DNA of 64,000 nt from Progne subis subis (lineage: Eukaryota; Chordata; Aves; Passeriformes; Hirundinidae): contig JAKJHU010001332.1 in the NCBI GenBank assembly GCA_022316685.1, forward strand, positions 1 to 64,000. Reading direction: 5' to 3'. Both the position numbers and the translations under genes were made by a program. Below are positions 1 to 10,642 of the stretch, piece by piece. The notes beneath the pieces are model-generated. The model was not told the origin of the DNA. It worked only from the letters and a program-made list of their open reading frames with translations, and did no database searches. How positions within the stretch are numbered: the first letter of the stretch is position 1; every line of letters starts with the position of its first letter.

Positions 1-1534
1 TATTTTAGGCTTCAGAATAAAATGCTTATGAAGCATCTAATTTTATTATTTTTCTTCTAATAGATAATTTGATTTTAAGTATTGGAATCAGCTTTTTTTT
101 TTTTGCTTTTTGACTTAGTTAATTGAAAAATTTAAGACAGAACCTCAGTGAAATTTTGCAAACAGACATTTTTGGTTTAATTGTGATCCAGAATATGAAT
201 GTGAAGTATCCCAAAATAAAAATAAACATTCCTAATTGCACAAATACTTACATTTGTGTGGAAAGGTTTCTAATTTATTACCTCTCTGTGTTTGTGGATA
301 GGCACAAAAAATATGTTTTATTTATATTTATTTTCCTATAGCATAATTTTAGTTAAATATATTTTAGACATTTTTCGTTGCTATACTAAACTATAAATAA
401 ATAGTTAAATTAAAATTAAAGAACTCTTGAATTTAATCTATTTGAAGTAAGGAATCCTAAAACATACTTTATATCTGCCAAAATTTCAGCTGCAAGAAAT
501 TTGAAGGGTATTCTGATGTTGGGTTTTTGCTTGGTTGGATTTAGGTTTGTGGTTTGGGTTTTTGTTTGTTTTTTGAACTTAGGCTTTAAACTAGGAAATT
601 ACTTGAATTCAAAGCCGAGAGGGTGGGGGGGACAGGGGACTAATTTTACTGTTGATTGCTTGGAGCATGTTTTTGTGAAGATTGGATTACTCTCCAGGTC
701 ATGAAATATTTTTAGACAACTTCTGCTCTTTCCTGCTAATTTTCTTTTGGCTTTTCACTATCCCTGTTTAGTTGGTGACTGGACCTCTACCAGGAGCAGT
801 CAGTAAACTTTCCATTTAGTGATAGAAAAAGCTAACGATATCTGACGAAAACAGAAAGTGCACGTTATGATACAGTTACAGCAGAAACAGAGAGGGACCT
901 TTCCCAGAAAACATGATTCTTGTTTTAAGGAAAGGAAGAGAGAAGTAGAGGGAACCAGTTAACAGATTGTGCCATCCATTGCAATGTTCCTCCTTCAGAA
1001 AGGAAATACAAATTTACTCAAAAGTAAACACGCTGTCGGCTTTCTTCAGGTGATTGGCACTGATTTCCTAAGGATTAGGGGTTTAATTAATGCTCTGGGT
1101 GTTCTGTGGAAAACTTCCCAGACATCTAAATCTTGTGGTATATCTGTGAACGTGGGCTTTAAATGCAAGTGTTGACTATTTAAGCTGCACAGAACAATCA
1201 TTGGATTATTTGTACCGAGCAGTTAGGAAATGGAAAAATGCCAAGCAGCTTTTTGCAACTAAATATGTTTACTGCACTACATATGTTTAAGCATGTTGAA
1301 AGCCAAACGCAAATGTAAGCTGAAGCATTTTTACATCCTGAGGTGCTCTTTGACATTTTTTTGTTATTCACATTTAGTAAAAGATGTTGTTGCTGACTTA
1401 AAGATTATGGGGAAGGGACTGGTTCTGTTTTAAAGGATAAGTTGCAAAGCAGTAGTCTTGTAGACTTTAGTGAGATTTGTCCAGGCCGAATCATGCACAA
1501 TTCAGTGGTTCCATTGATTTCTATGACTCACCTA
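1..1534. other. Non-coding unique sequence, AT-rich
   Basis: No recognisable gene or repeat family. Reading frames stay below about 75 codons. It contains T and A runs near the start and a GT-rich low-complexity patch at about 516-576 (listed separately). The rest looks like ordinary avian intergenic or intronic DNA. Confidence 0.7.
516..576. repeat. GT-rich low-complexity block
   Basis: Runs of GGTTT, GGGTTTTT and TTTGTTTG with almost no A or C for about 60 bp. It has the same composition, on this strand, as the GT-rich block at 23.4-23.5 kb, and is the complement of the CA-rich blocks at 21.0, 22.9 and 33.6 kb. Confidence 0.7.
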
Positions 1535-1705
1535 AATCACAGAGCCATTTAGGGTGGAAAAGGCCTTTAACATCATAGAGTCCAGCTGTCTGCCCAGCAC
1601 TTGGGAGAAGAGAACAGCCTGCCTTCATTACAGCTTCCTTTTGGAAGTCGTAGAGAGCAGTAAGGTCTCTCCTGAGCTTCAAGCACAGTAATCCAAACAC
1701 TGAGA
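1535..1705 (-). mobile_element. CR1 LINE fragment, 3' end
   Basis: Read on the plus strand it begins AATCACAGAGCCATTTAGGG and continues with the CR1 antisense pattern (GGTGGAAAAGGCC, then AGTCCAGCTGTC). This is the reverse complement of the avian CR1 3' end, so the element lies on the minus strand with its 3' terminus at about 1535. Only the last 170 bp or so survive (5' truncated), as is usual for CR1. It is strongly diverged. No target duplication was found. Confidence 0.85.
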
Positions 1706-4700
1706 AGACAAGATGCATCTTGATTCACTCTGGTCCCTGAAGCAATTCTGTCTTTTTGCCACTATAGTCCCAATTAGCTGGGGTGGCATTTTGCAGATGC
1801 TAAAAGCTTGTTTGCTTTTACAGATACCTGCTTGTAGGGTAGGTTTCTAGAGAGCTTGGACTGGATAAGGATTTAATCACTGTTCAGAACATGATTGTAG
1901 TAGACTCTCCCTGCAAATGGTTGAAGTGAACACCTTGAACAAGAGGGATGTTACCAAATACAGCCAGTGCACTGGGGTTCTCTGTCACAGACACACAGTT
2001 GATGTCCATGCTGGGTTTACAGGGTTTGAATAACTGTTGAGCAAACCTTTCTGAGCAGGGTGCATGGAAACAGGGTGGTCTTTTTAGAGCTCGTCGCTGT
2101 GAAGGTTCAGTCTGTGCCTGTGTGGAGAGCTGGACTAATTAAGAAAAGCAAACTCAGAAAGGAGCTAGTGAGGATGCTGTGACTATTGTGTCTAGAACCT
2201 GCAGTGGTTTGTTAAATGCATCAGGGTTTGCTGGTGATTGTTTTCTGATACCGCTTTTGTCCACTCAGGATACTTATTTTTCCTGTCAATTAAAGACTGT
2301 TTCAATTCAGGTTTGATATTTTCTTATGTTTTTTTTTTTTATGAATCTGTAGCAATTTTATTCCATGAGTATTCAGCTCTTGAGAATTAACACTCAAAAT
2401 TACAAAGTTCAAGATCACAAATGAATCATTTTAGAGAAATGTCACTGTGGTAAGAATTTTTTTATGAGTCGTTTCTTCATGAAATGTTGAAATGTAATGT
2501 TACTCAGCTGTCCATGAAATGTTGTGCTTAATACAAAGAGTGGTTATAAATAATTTCCCACTATCTCTTTTTCTCTTTTTGAATGCTTTCTATTGGATTT
2601 GAATGCTCATCAACTGGCATAAGCTCAAGAAAAAAATCACATGCCTTTATGGGTATTCTTAGTACAATTCTATAAATACATTAAAACAAAACTGAATTTC
2701 TTTTGCTCCTTGCTATATTCTTTACTGTTTAACGTTTTCAGAATTGCCTCCGAAGTTAATCAGATGTTAACATCAAGCACTTTTCTTCAAGGTCTGCTGT
2801 ACTGTCAATGGATGTCTTTCTCCCAATAACATTCAGATTTCTCTTTTAAGAAGTTGCAGCTATGCAAACAAGCTTATCTGGGCCAACAATAAAAAAATCA
2901 TTGATTTTAATTAGGAGTTGTCACATAGCAGAAAAAGACAAGGCTTCTTTTGTTCTGTGAAAAGCCTGCTTTGCCTGCTTGCAAAAATGCATGGATTTCT
3001 TTCCAATGGCTTTACATAATTGGTATGACAAAGTTTCAGTCCTGTGATCTTAAAGTTTCCAAGTGATTCAGACACCCTTGTCCAACTTTGCTTTAGGTAT
3101 TTGATGGTAATCTGTTACAGAAGTTGGTAGATGGCATGAACATGAGGTCTGCTTTGTTTGTTTAAAGGAGTGGGATAAGCATTAACTGAATTAGAGAATA
3201 TTTATGGTGAGACTGCTGAAATTCTTGAGACCGCATTTTTAAAAATGAGCTGCTGTTGAGAAGCAAGGTTGCTCAGCTCTGACTGTATCACAAGGACTCT
3301 TGAGGTTTTGAATGACTGGATAAATGTGGTCTGAATCCATTCTGTAAATTAACAATGTGAACTGCTAAGCTGTGCCACTGATTTTATGCCTGAAACAGTG
3401 GAGCAGGTCCAGTATCACGTAAGTTTTCAAGGAGACATATAGATGGAGTAAATATTGCAGAAATCATTATAACTGATAGCCCTGTGGTCACTGAAAATAT
3501 GCAGTATCTTCCCAGTTAAACTCAGACTGTTAAAGTCAGTTAAATGAATCTCTGTAAAGCCTGGGTTGGGGGACATTTCAGTGAATCAGCAAAGAGTTTG
3601 GTTCCAAATTAAAAGCAAACCATCTGAAGGATTGCTGACCTGCTTTGATTGTGAGAAGGTTCTCAAACTTCTATCATGCAAATTTGTGAGAGATGACATT
3701 TTCTCTGAAGGTGGAGGTTTGTTAGTTCTAGTTCTGATTGTTGCAGTAGCTGAAGGGCCGCTGAATGCAACGCTAATCTTGAATATTGAACCTGAATCAT
3801 CACGGATTTTGAAAAATGGTGATGGCCAATTTGGACACTCATCTCCCATCATCCTTCAACGATCTAGAGTGAAAAGCTTTTAGACAGTCTTTGTAAAGCT
3901 TAGAAGATAGCAGAAATAAACTTAGCATAGCAGGTTCTGTTTACTAGCTTCAGTTCTTCTGTCATCATAATAATACCTAGGTACTTTTATTTTTTTTCCA
4001 TTAGGAAAGGAGAGATGAGTCACTGAATCCATCAGGATGGCTTTTGCAGCTGAATTAAGGTTAAAATGTTAACATTGTGCTATTTCATGTTGTATTTTTG
4101 CTGGTGTGACAGACCCTCTGTTACCATCAGGCAAAAATGGTATCTGGTCAGCAAGGGAGTGATACACCTGGACACCCCTTGAACCTGAGGGAGACAGAGG
4201 AGGCTAAAGTGACCTGAATAAGGAGAATTCTAGGTTGCTTCTATGGAGGAGGACAGTGATGATCATTATTACATGTCTGTCAAGTTCTGATACAATTTTG
4301 TGTCAAAGATGTTAGGGGTATTTAAAGAGGAACAAAATAGAGAAATGAGCTGCTTTGGTAAGGATGCATAACTGTGAGAAATTGTTGCAGTAAAACCACA
4401 ATCTTTATAAAGGAAGGAGAATAAGACAAAATGCTGCTCTATTTCTAGTCCCAGCAGATGAAAAAACTAGCAGGTTATCCATCTCTCAGGGTAACTTATC
4501 TCTTACCTTGAGATAACGTTTTTTTTTTCTTTAACAGTGTGTGTATGGTATAACTGAGAAGCATGAGGCCTTTAGTGGCTCAGAGAACACAAAATAAGCT
4601 TGCAGTAGGGTGAGGCAGCTGCATACTCCTTACAGAGGTAATGGTGGAGTCACATCTCAGGTGTGTATACAGAGAGCACCTATTGGGGTGTAGGGATGTT

Positions 4701-6420
4701 GGACATTTCTGCAGCAGACTGCTGGTGGCAGAGGCTGGAAGCACATGCTGTGATTGTGTCCTCTTAACCTGCTGCTTGAGTGGGGTATTTCTTGCTGCTG
4801 CCACTTGTTTCTCCGCTGGATGAGATGGAAGGACGTGGTTGAGTAGTTTAAGTTCGACATGTCACAAGGAAGAGGAGAAAATTAGGCTACCGGGCTTTAC
4901 CTCATCTGTGATGAAGACAAAACACAAATTTGAGGCTTTCTTGCTTTATGCATACTTAAAATTTGCATTTTTTTCTCCGTTTTTAACCTTTATGGACAGG
5001 ATTCAGTCACTTTCATACTAGTTCCAAAGATTCTTTAGTCCTTGTGCAATTCTGTGTAGAGGAAGCAGGCCACTGACACTCATCCTAGGTATGTGGTATT
5101 GGGATCTATCCTGGCGTGTATCCAGCAAGCTCAGAGTTTAGGCAGAGTCAGCTCACTTCTGTCTCTTTATGACCTATAAGTACAATGCTGGTGATCCTGA
5201 CAGCCTCCCTCAGTGTACTGCTGAGCCATACAAACAACAGCATCATCTCTGAAATGGTGGAGGAAATCAAAACACAGTTCTTTTGTTTTACCTCTAGAGT
5301 GACTCCAGGGAAGATACAGGAGATATTCTGTTGACGTTTTAGAATCCTACTCATTGCTGCAGGTTTAGTAGATACAGCTTAGGGTGCTGTGTATTCCAGC
5401 AGTTTTATTCTTAATTGAAAGACTTTTAAACAAACACACAAATGATCCAAACCCCTACTTTTAAAAATCTCTTTGTGTGGAAAAAGGGGGCTGAATTAAA
5501 TAGCTTGAACTCCTTAATTTTTGAATGGTGCTTTGGGTTCCTTGCCTTAATTTATACAGTATTTTGGTTTGCTTGGCCACTAGGCTTTCCAGAGATTAAA
5601 CTATGCAGGTGAAGTAACTTCTAAAGTTAAATGTGTAGGCAAAATGCAATTTCTTTAAATGGAATGGGGATGTAGTTTATTAACAGGTAGCCTTTTCTTT
5701 TAAGGTTGATTAAAATCTTTACAAAGAAAAATGTTTTGACCTGAGTCACAGAAAAATAATTATCCATTCTGTACATTCATAGTAATTTAAATTTTTCAAG
5801 GTCTTGATCTCATAAAGCATTATGTCATTGCTGTCACACCCTCCTCCTCAGCTACCACTTCAAAAACAAATGCAGAGGAAGAAAATAATTTAAATGTGTT
5901 ATTTAAAGTTGCACAGGAAGTTGTGAAGTATTCAACCAGGTTTGAAAACGCAAATCTATTTTGGAAACACATATAAATGGAACATATCTGTCCCTTTTAA
6001 GGAACAGGCACTTTATTTATGAATTATTTATCTTCTTTTAATATCTTCATTTATCTTCATCTAATATTTTCTAGTGCGAGAAGATAAGCTAATCTACAGG
6101 TATGGGCATTCAGTTTAAAATGATTGTATTACCTGAGCTTTGCATGTTGCTGGCCTCCTGCAAAGCCATGGTAAATCAGAGTTTCTGAGCACTTAGTCCG
6201 CTACAGCTCCTGAGTTCACACATGCATTTTATTTCCCTTCTGGCATAGACTGTTTATACACATATAGTACACAATAATTAATAAGCAGTAACTTGTGAAG
6301 TGTTATTAGATTGTTTGCTTTCAAGGGTACCTATTAACTCTGTAAGAGAAGGAACTGTCAGAATCGTAAAGCATCCTGTGTGGGTTTCACTAAGCCTGGT
6401 CTCTAAAATCCTTGTAGTTC
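1706..6420. other. Non-coding unique sequence
   Basis: About 4.7 kb without a recognisable gene or repeat. The longest frame is 105 codons (3566-3883, plus); its product has no domain I recognise and it overlaps an open frame on the opposite strand, which suggests chance. Short T runs occur at about 2330 and 4510. I see no tRNA-like or clear exon-like structure. Confidence 0.65.
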
Positions 6421-7722
6421 ACAGAACCACAGAACGGGTCAGGTCAGAAGGAGCCTCAGTGGGTCGTCTGGTCCAGCTTTCCTGCCCAAGCAGGGTCATC
6501 CCAGAGCACATGGCACAGGAGTGTGTCCAGGCATTCTTGCATATCCCCAGTGAGGGAGACTCCACAGCCTCCCTAGGCAGTTTGTTCCAGTGCTCAGTCA
6601 TCTGCACAGTAAAGAAGTTCTTCCTTGTGTTCAGCTGGAACTTCCCGTGCATCAGTTTCTGCTTGTTACTGCCTCCTCTTGACACTCTCCCTTCAAATAT
6701 ATAAACACATTATTGAGACCACCTATCATCCGTCTCTTCTCAAGGCTAAACAGGGCCAGCTACTCCAGTCTTTCCTTGTAAGAGATGCTTGAGTCCCTTA
6801 ACTATGGTCATTCCCCTCCTCTGGACCTGCTCCAGGAGCTCCATGTCTCCCCTGTACTGAGAAGCCCAGAACTGACACAGCACTCCAGATACAGCCGTAT
6901 CAGGGCTGAGTAGAGGGAAAGGATCACCTCCCTCAACCTGCTGGGAATGCTCTTCCCAATGCCTCCCATTGGCCTTCTTAGCCTCAAGGACACTGCTGGC
7001 TCATGGACAGCTTGTTGTCCACCAGGACACTCAGATCCTTCTCCACACAGCTGCTCCCCTGCAGGTCAGTCCCCAGCCTCTGCTGGTGTCCAGGGTTATT
7101 CTTCCACACTGCAGGACCCTGCATTTGGTTTTGTTGGAATTTCTGGAGGTTCTTCTCTCCCCATACCTCCAAGCTGTTGAGGTCCCTTTGTCACAGTGTC
7201 TATGACACTCATTATGACCCTCCGGGATCTATTTTCAGGTCAGTTCTCAATCCACCTCACTGTCCACTCACCCAGACCACTCTTCCTGAGTTTGAGGATG
7301 TTGTAGGAGAAAGTGATGAAATACTTGCTAAAGTTGAGGTTGGGCAATATCCACTGCTCTTCCCTTATCCATCCATGTACTCGTTTCACTGTAGAGGCAA
7401 TCAGGTTGGTCACCTTTGCTGTGAAGACTGGAATGACATTTGCTTTCTCCAGTCCTCAGGCACCTCGGATTTTTACCACCTTTCAAGGATGATCGTGAAC
7501 AGCCCCACAATGGTGTCTGCCAGTTCTCCCAGCATTCATGGATGCATTCCATTAGGGCCCAAGGACTTGTGGATATCCCCTTTACCTAGGTGATCTCCAA
7601 CCCTGTCGCCCTTGACCAGGATAAAGTTTTCCATGCAAAATTCCCTACCCTGTTTTCCTGGGTCAGAGATTCCTAAGAGCTGGTCTTGTCAGTGAACACG
7701 GATGCCAAGAAAGTATGCATGA
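6421..7722 (-). mobile_element. CR1 LINE, long 5'-truncated copy with internal deletion
   Basis: The plus strand starts at the CR1 antisense 3' end (ACAGAACCACAGAACGGGTC, then GTCTGGTCCAGC) and runs through the reverse complement of the CR1 3' UTR and ORF2. The 3' UTR/tail part is about 6421-6720, the ORF2 C-terminal part about 6720-7190, and the ORF2 part 5' of the palm about 7235-7722. Around 7190-7235 the two ORF2 pieces are joined without the polymerase catalytic segment, so there is an internal deletion. Frames are broken throughout. The copy is dead and old; its 5' end at about 7722 lies in ORF2 upstream of the reverse transcriptase core. Confidence 0.92.
6725..7715 (-). pseudogene. CR1 ORF2 (reverse transcriptase) remnant, catalytic core deleted
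   Basis: This is the decayed coding part of the CR1 copy above. On the minus strand, residues translated from about 7172 down to 6984 include LGTDLQGSSCVEKDLSVLVD followed by NKLSMSQQC, matching the conserved CR1 ORF2 region just after the palm. The frame at about 6808-6993 carries SRLREVILSLYSALIRLYLE, the next ORF2 block. The part at 7235-7715 corresponds to sequence before and at the start of the palm. The FADD-type catalytic motif is absent because of the deletion near 7190-7235. Several stops and frameshifts are present, so no protein can be made. In intact CR1, ORF2 supplies endonuclease and reverse transcriptase for target-primed insertion. Confidence 0.85.
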
Positions 7723-10094
7723 TTTTTGACTCGTGTATGTGATCAGCTGCATATTTTGGTGAGAAAAAAGTTGAAGCGTGTTATAACTGATAAAATACAA
7801 GCAATTGTTGAAAACTGGGAGTACTTTTTCCTGGTTAATTGCGACCTGGAATCAGTCAAATTTATACATTGGTCCTTACAGCGCAAAAACCCGAAACTTA
7901 CAAGACATCAAGTGTTTGATCATGTGTAAGAGCTTTGTGACTGACATGTGAAAATAGAGGGAAGGGTAGGGAAGCAGCAAAGAGCTTGATCACTTTCCTT
8001 GCATCAAAGATACCCAGGGTGTTTTTATTGTATTTTCTGTGGCGCATTGAGTGCTTCCCTCCTACTGTCCTTGAAGCTGGCCTCTTAGGAAAAATGTCAT
8101 TATCACCTGAAACAACTCACTGGCTATATTCAGGAGTCAGGTGGATTTTATCATGCCATTGTTTCAGTATTTTAGGGAAGTTAATGAGGTGCATCTTGAT
8201 AAGCATGCAGGTATATGGTACATGGCCCATACAGCCATGTCCCAGTGTATCCGTCCCAGGAAATGTGAAATTTTTCCTCACTGGCTTTCCCTGAGTCCAG
8301 AGCTAGTTGCAAATCACATTTTCATGTAAAAAAGTTGCTTAAAACATGTTTTGACTAGTTTTGCTTCATACAGTGTATATAAGCAGGCGTTTTGATTTTT
8401 GAGAACTGCATTTTCCTGAAAGCCCAGTTTTTGTTTGTTACAAATATCTCTTCATAAAATATCTCTTGTGTAAAACATGCCAGCTGCCTTTGCTGCCCGT
8501 TTAGAACAGCAAATGGAGTATCTCAGTCTTGGCTACTTGAAATGTCTATGATCTTCATGGTTTGTGGTAATAAAAATACAATGGCCTTACTGTGGATGCC
8601 CTTTGGTTTAAGTGGTGATGTATCAGAATACCCACATGTTAGGGAGGATCATACGTTTCTTTTTCATCTGTTACGAGGAATTGTAACATCTGACATGTGC
8701 GTGGCAGAACATGAATTAGATTGCTAGAAGTACATTGCAAAGTAACCTAAGTTTGGGCGGCTACAAATAGCTAAGTCACAAGACTAATCCTTTCATACGT
8801 AACAGATTTCTTTGAAGAAATTTGGGTGATTCAGAAGTATTCTGAAGTGCTGAACAGAAATCCATCAGAAGTATGACCATACCCTGTAAGAATAGCTAAA
8901 GCTGACTCTGCTACAGGTGGAAGCAAGAGCCTCATCTGGCTAAACTTGCATTGAAATTCCAACTGGTAGTGGGAGTTGTATTGTTTTAAATGAAGCAAAA
9001 GTAACAAAGAAACATATGCTGCCCTGTCGTTTTTCTCTTTCTAAGAAAAATGGCTGTTACTGCTTAAAATAATTAGGTTTTTATACTAATTCTGGAGTAT
9101 CTGTTTAACAGCTCTTCATTTTGTTAAGATATTAGTTGTATATTTTCCCTTAATTGAATACCTGTCATCAACAATATAATAGCACTCTGAAACGTGGATG
9201 CTTTTAGCATTTCTTTAAAAAAACATCAAATGTTTTTAAAATGCCTTTTTAGGTTAGTTGCAAGTAGAAGAAAATACCTCTATGTTTCAAGGGCTGAAAA
9301 CCTCTCAGAGAGAGACAAAAACTGACTTCTCACTTCAGTCAGGAGAGCATTAATGGGAATGACAGCAAAATGCATGAGCAGATTTTCTTCACCTGCAGTG
9401 TAGAACAGTAACTACAAAACTTGGCTGACTCTGGAGTAGCACTGATTGGTGACTTTTTTAAAAGGCATACCTGCATTGTGTTTTGTCTATTGAAAGAAGC
9501 ACTGTTAAAGGCCTTAGTTTGCAGTCAATTAATTTCCTAGAGTAATTTGTTTGCCTGATTCTGGTGCCAGATGCGCTATCCAGGTACAAGCCACTTTTTG
9601 TGGTGGCTAAAGAGACTGAGCTGATAAAGCAGTTTATGTTTCTCTGCTGTAAAGTACATTGATCTTGCTCGTGGAAATTGTTAGTACTTTCTCCTTTGTT
9701 TGAACTGTACCTCTGGGTCTTTTTTCAGTAATTGTTGTCTGTGACTTAGATCTCATTAGGATTATGCCAAGGTCACTGAATGGCATGTCAGCTTAATTAC
9801 AGCTGCTTTCAAGCTGAACAGTCCTGACTCACAAATAGGAATTCACAGTTAGGTAAATGAACAATCCGAAATCTCCAAGCTGCATGCCATGCAATACGTA
9901 GCTCCTTGCAGTAAGATGCTGAGTGAAGACTGTATTCCTTGGCTCCAGTGAACAGCAGCTAGGTTTAAAAAGCCCTTGACTTGAAATGGGACTGAACACC
10001 CCAAGGGTGGGCTGTAACTTGCAGATTTTAGTTGTCTTATTCAAACAGGTCTAAAACGAACAATTTCTTTTCCTTATGTTATCCCAGTTGGAAG

Positions 10095-10142
10095 GTTTTT
10101 TTAGCAGTGTGTGACACTGTTTTTTTAGTAGTGTGAGACATC
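10095..10142. repeat. 24-bp imperfect tandem duplication
   Basis: Two adjacent 24-bp units, 10095-10118 and 10119-10142. Each starts G followed by seven T, then AGCAGTGTGTGACACT in the first and AGTAGTGTGAGACATC in the second. It is a local duplication that has since diverged. Confidence 0.8.
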
Positions 10143-10238
10143 TAGGACCCTAAAGGGAAGACATCTGTTAACAAAAAAGTGACTTGTTCATTGCAAACAG
10201 TGAACTATTAAATAGTCTAAGCATTTCCCAGGGAAATT

Positions 10239-10257
10239 AAAAAAAAAAAAAAAAAAA
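10239..10257. repeat. Poly(A) tract, A19
   Basis: Uninterrupted run of 19 A. An ATTAAA lies at about 10207-10212, but no retrocopy structure (reading frame or flanking duplication) was found, so it is called a simple repeat only. Confidence 0.9.
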
Positions 10258-10563
10258 GGCAGGCCCATCCATCAGGTTAAAAGTTGAGTTTTTAGAGACG
10301 GCAGAAGCAGCCTGCACTCTTTTGTCCCAGAAGTTTCCACATGTTGAAAACTACCTTCTTATAATTATGTCAGTGTATGTGTCACTGAATGTGTTTTTGC
10401 ACCAAAATCTTATATGTTTCTGCAGCTGAATGATGCATAAGAATTCTGTTTGCAATGAGATGCAACTCCCATTTTTAATGATCTCTAATTCTTTTTGTGC
10501 TTTGTGTTTTACCAAATTTTATCTACATGTCTTAAAAATCAGACTGCCTTATGCTTCTAAAAT

Positions 10564-10642
10564 ATAATTTACTTTATTTATGAAATTATAATTCTATTAT
10601 AATTTACTTTAATATAATAATAAATATATTATAATTTACTTT
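10564..10642. repeat. AT-rich block with a 12-mer repeated three times
   Basis: ATAATTTACTTT occurs exactly at 10564-10575, 10599-10610 and 10631-10642, with start-to-start spacings of 35 and 32 bp inside nearly pure AT sequence. It looks like a degenerate AT-rich tandem array. Confidence 0.7.

Noticed and set aside
3566..3883. 105-codon plus-strand frame overlapping an 88-codon minus-strand frame
   Set aside because: Neither translation is recognisable; both strands are open by chance over the same bases.
7003..7593. 196-codon plus-strand frame
   Set aside because: It is antisense to the minus-strand CR1 ORF2 remnant; the matching CR1 residues are on the minus strand.
10205..10257. ATTAAA then A19, retrocopy-like
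   Set aside because: Same reasons: no upstream body and no duplication flanking it.
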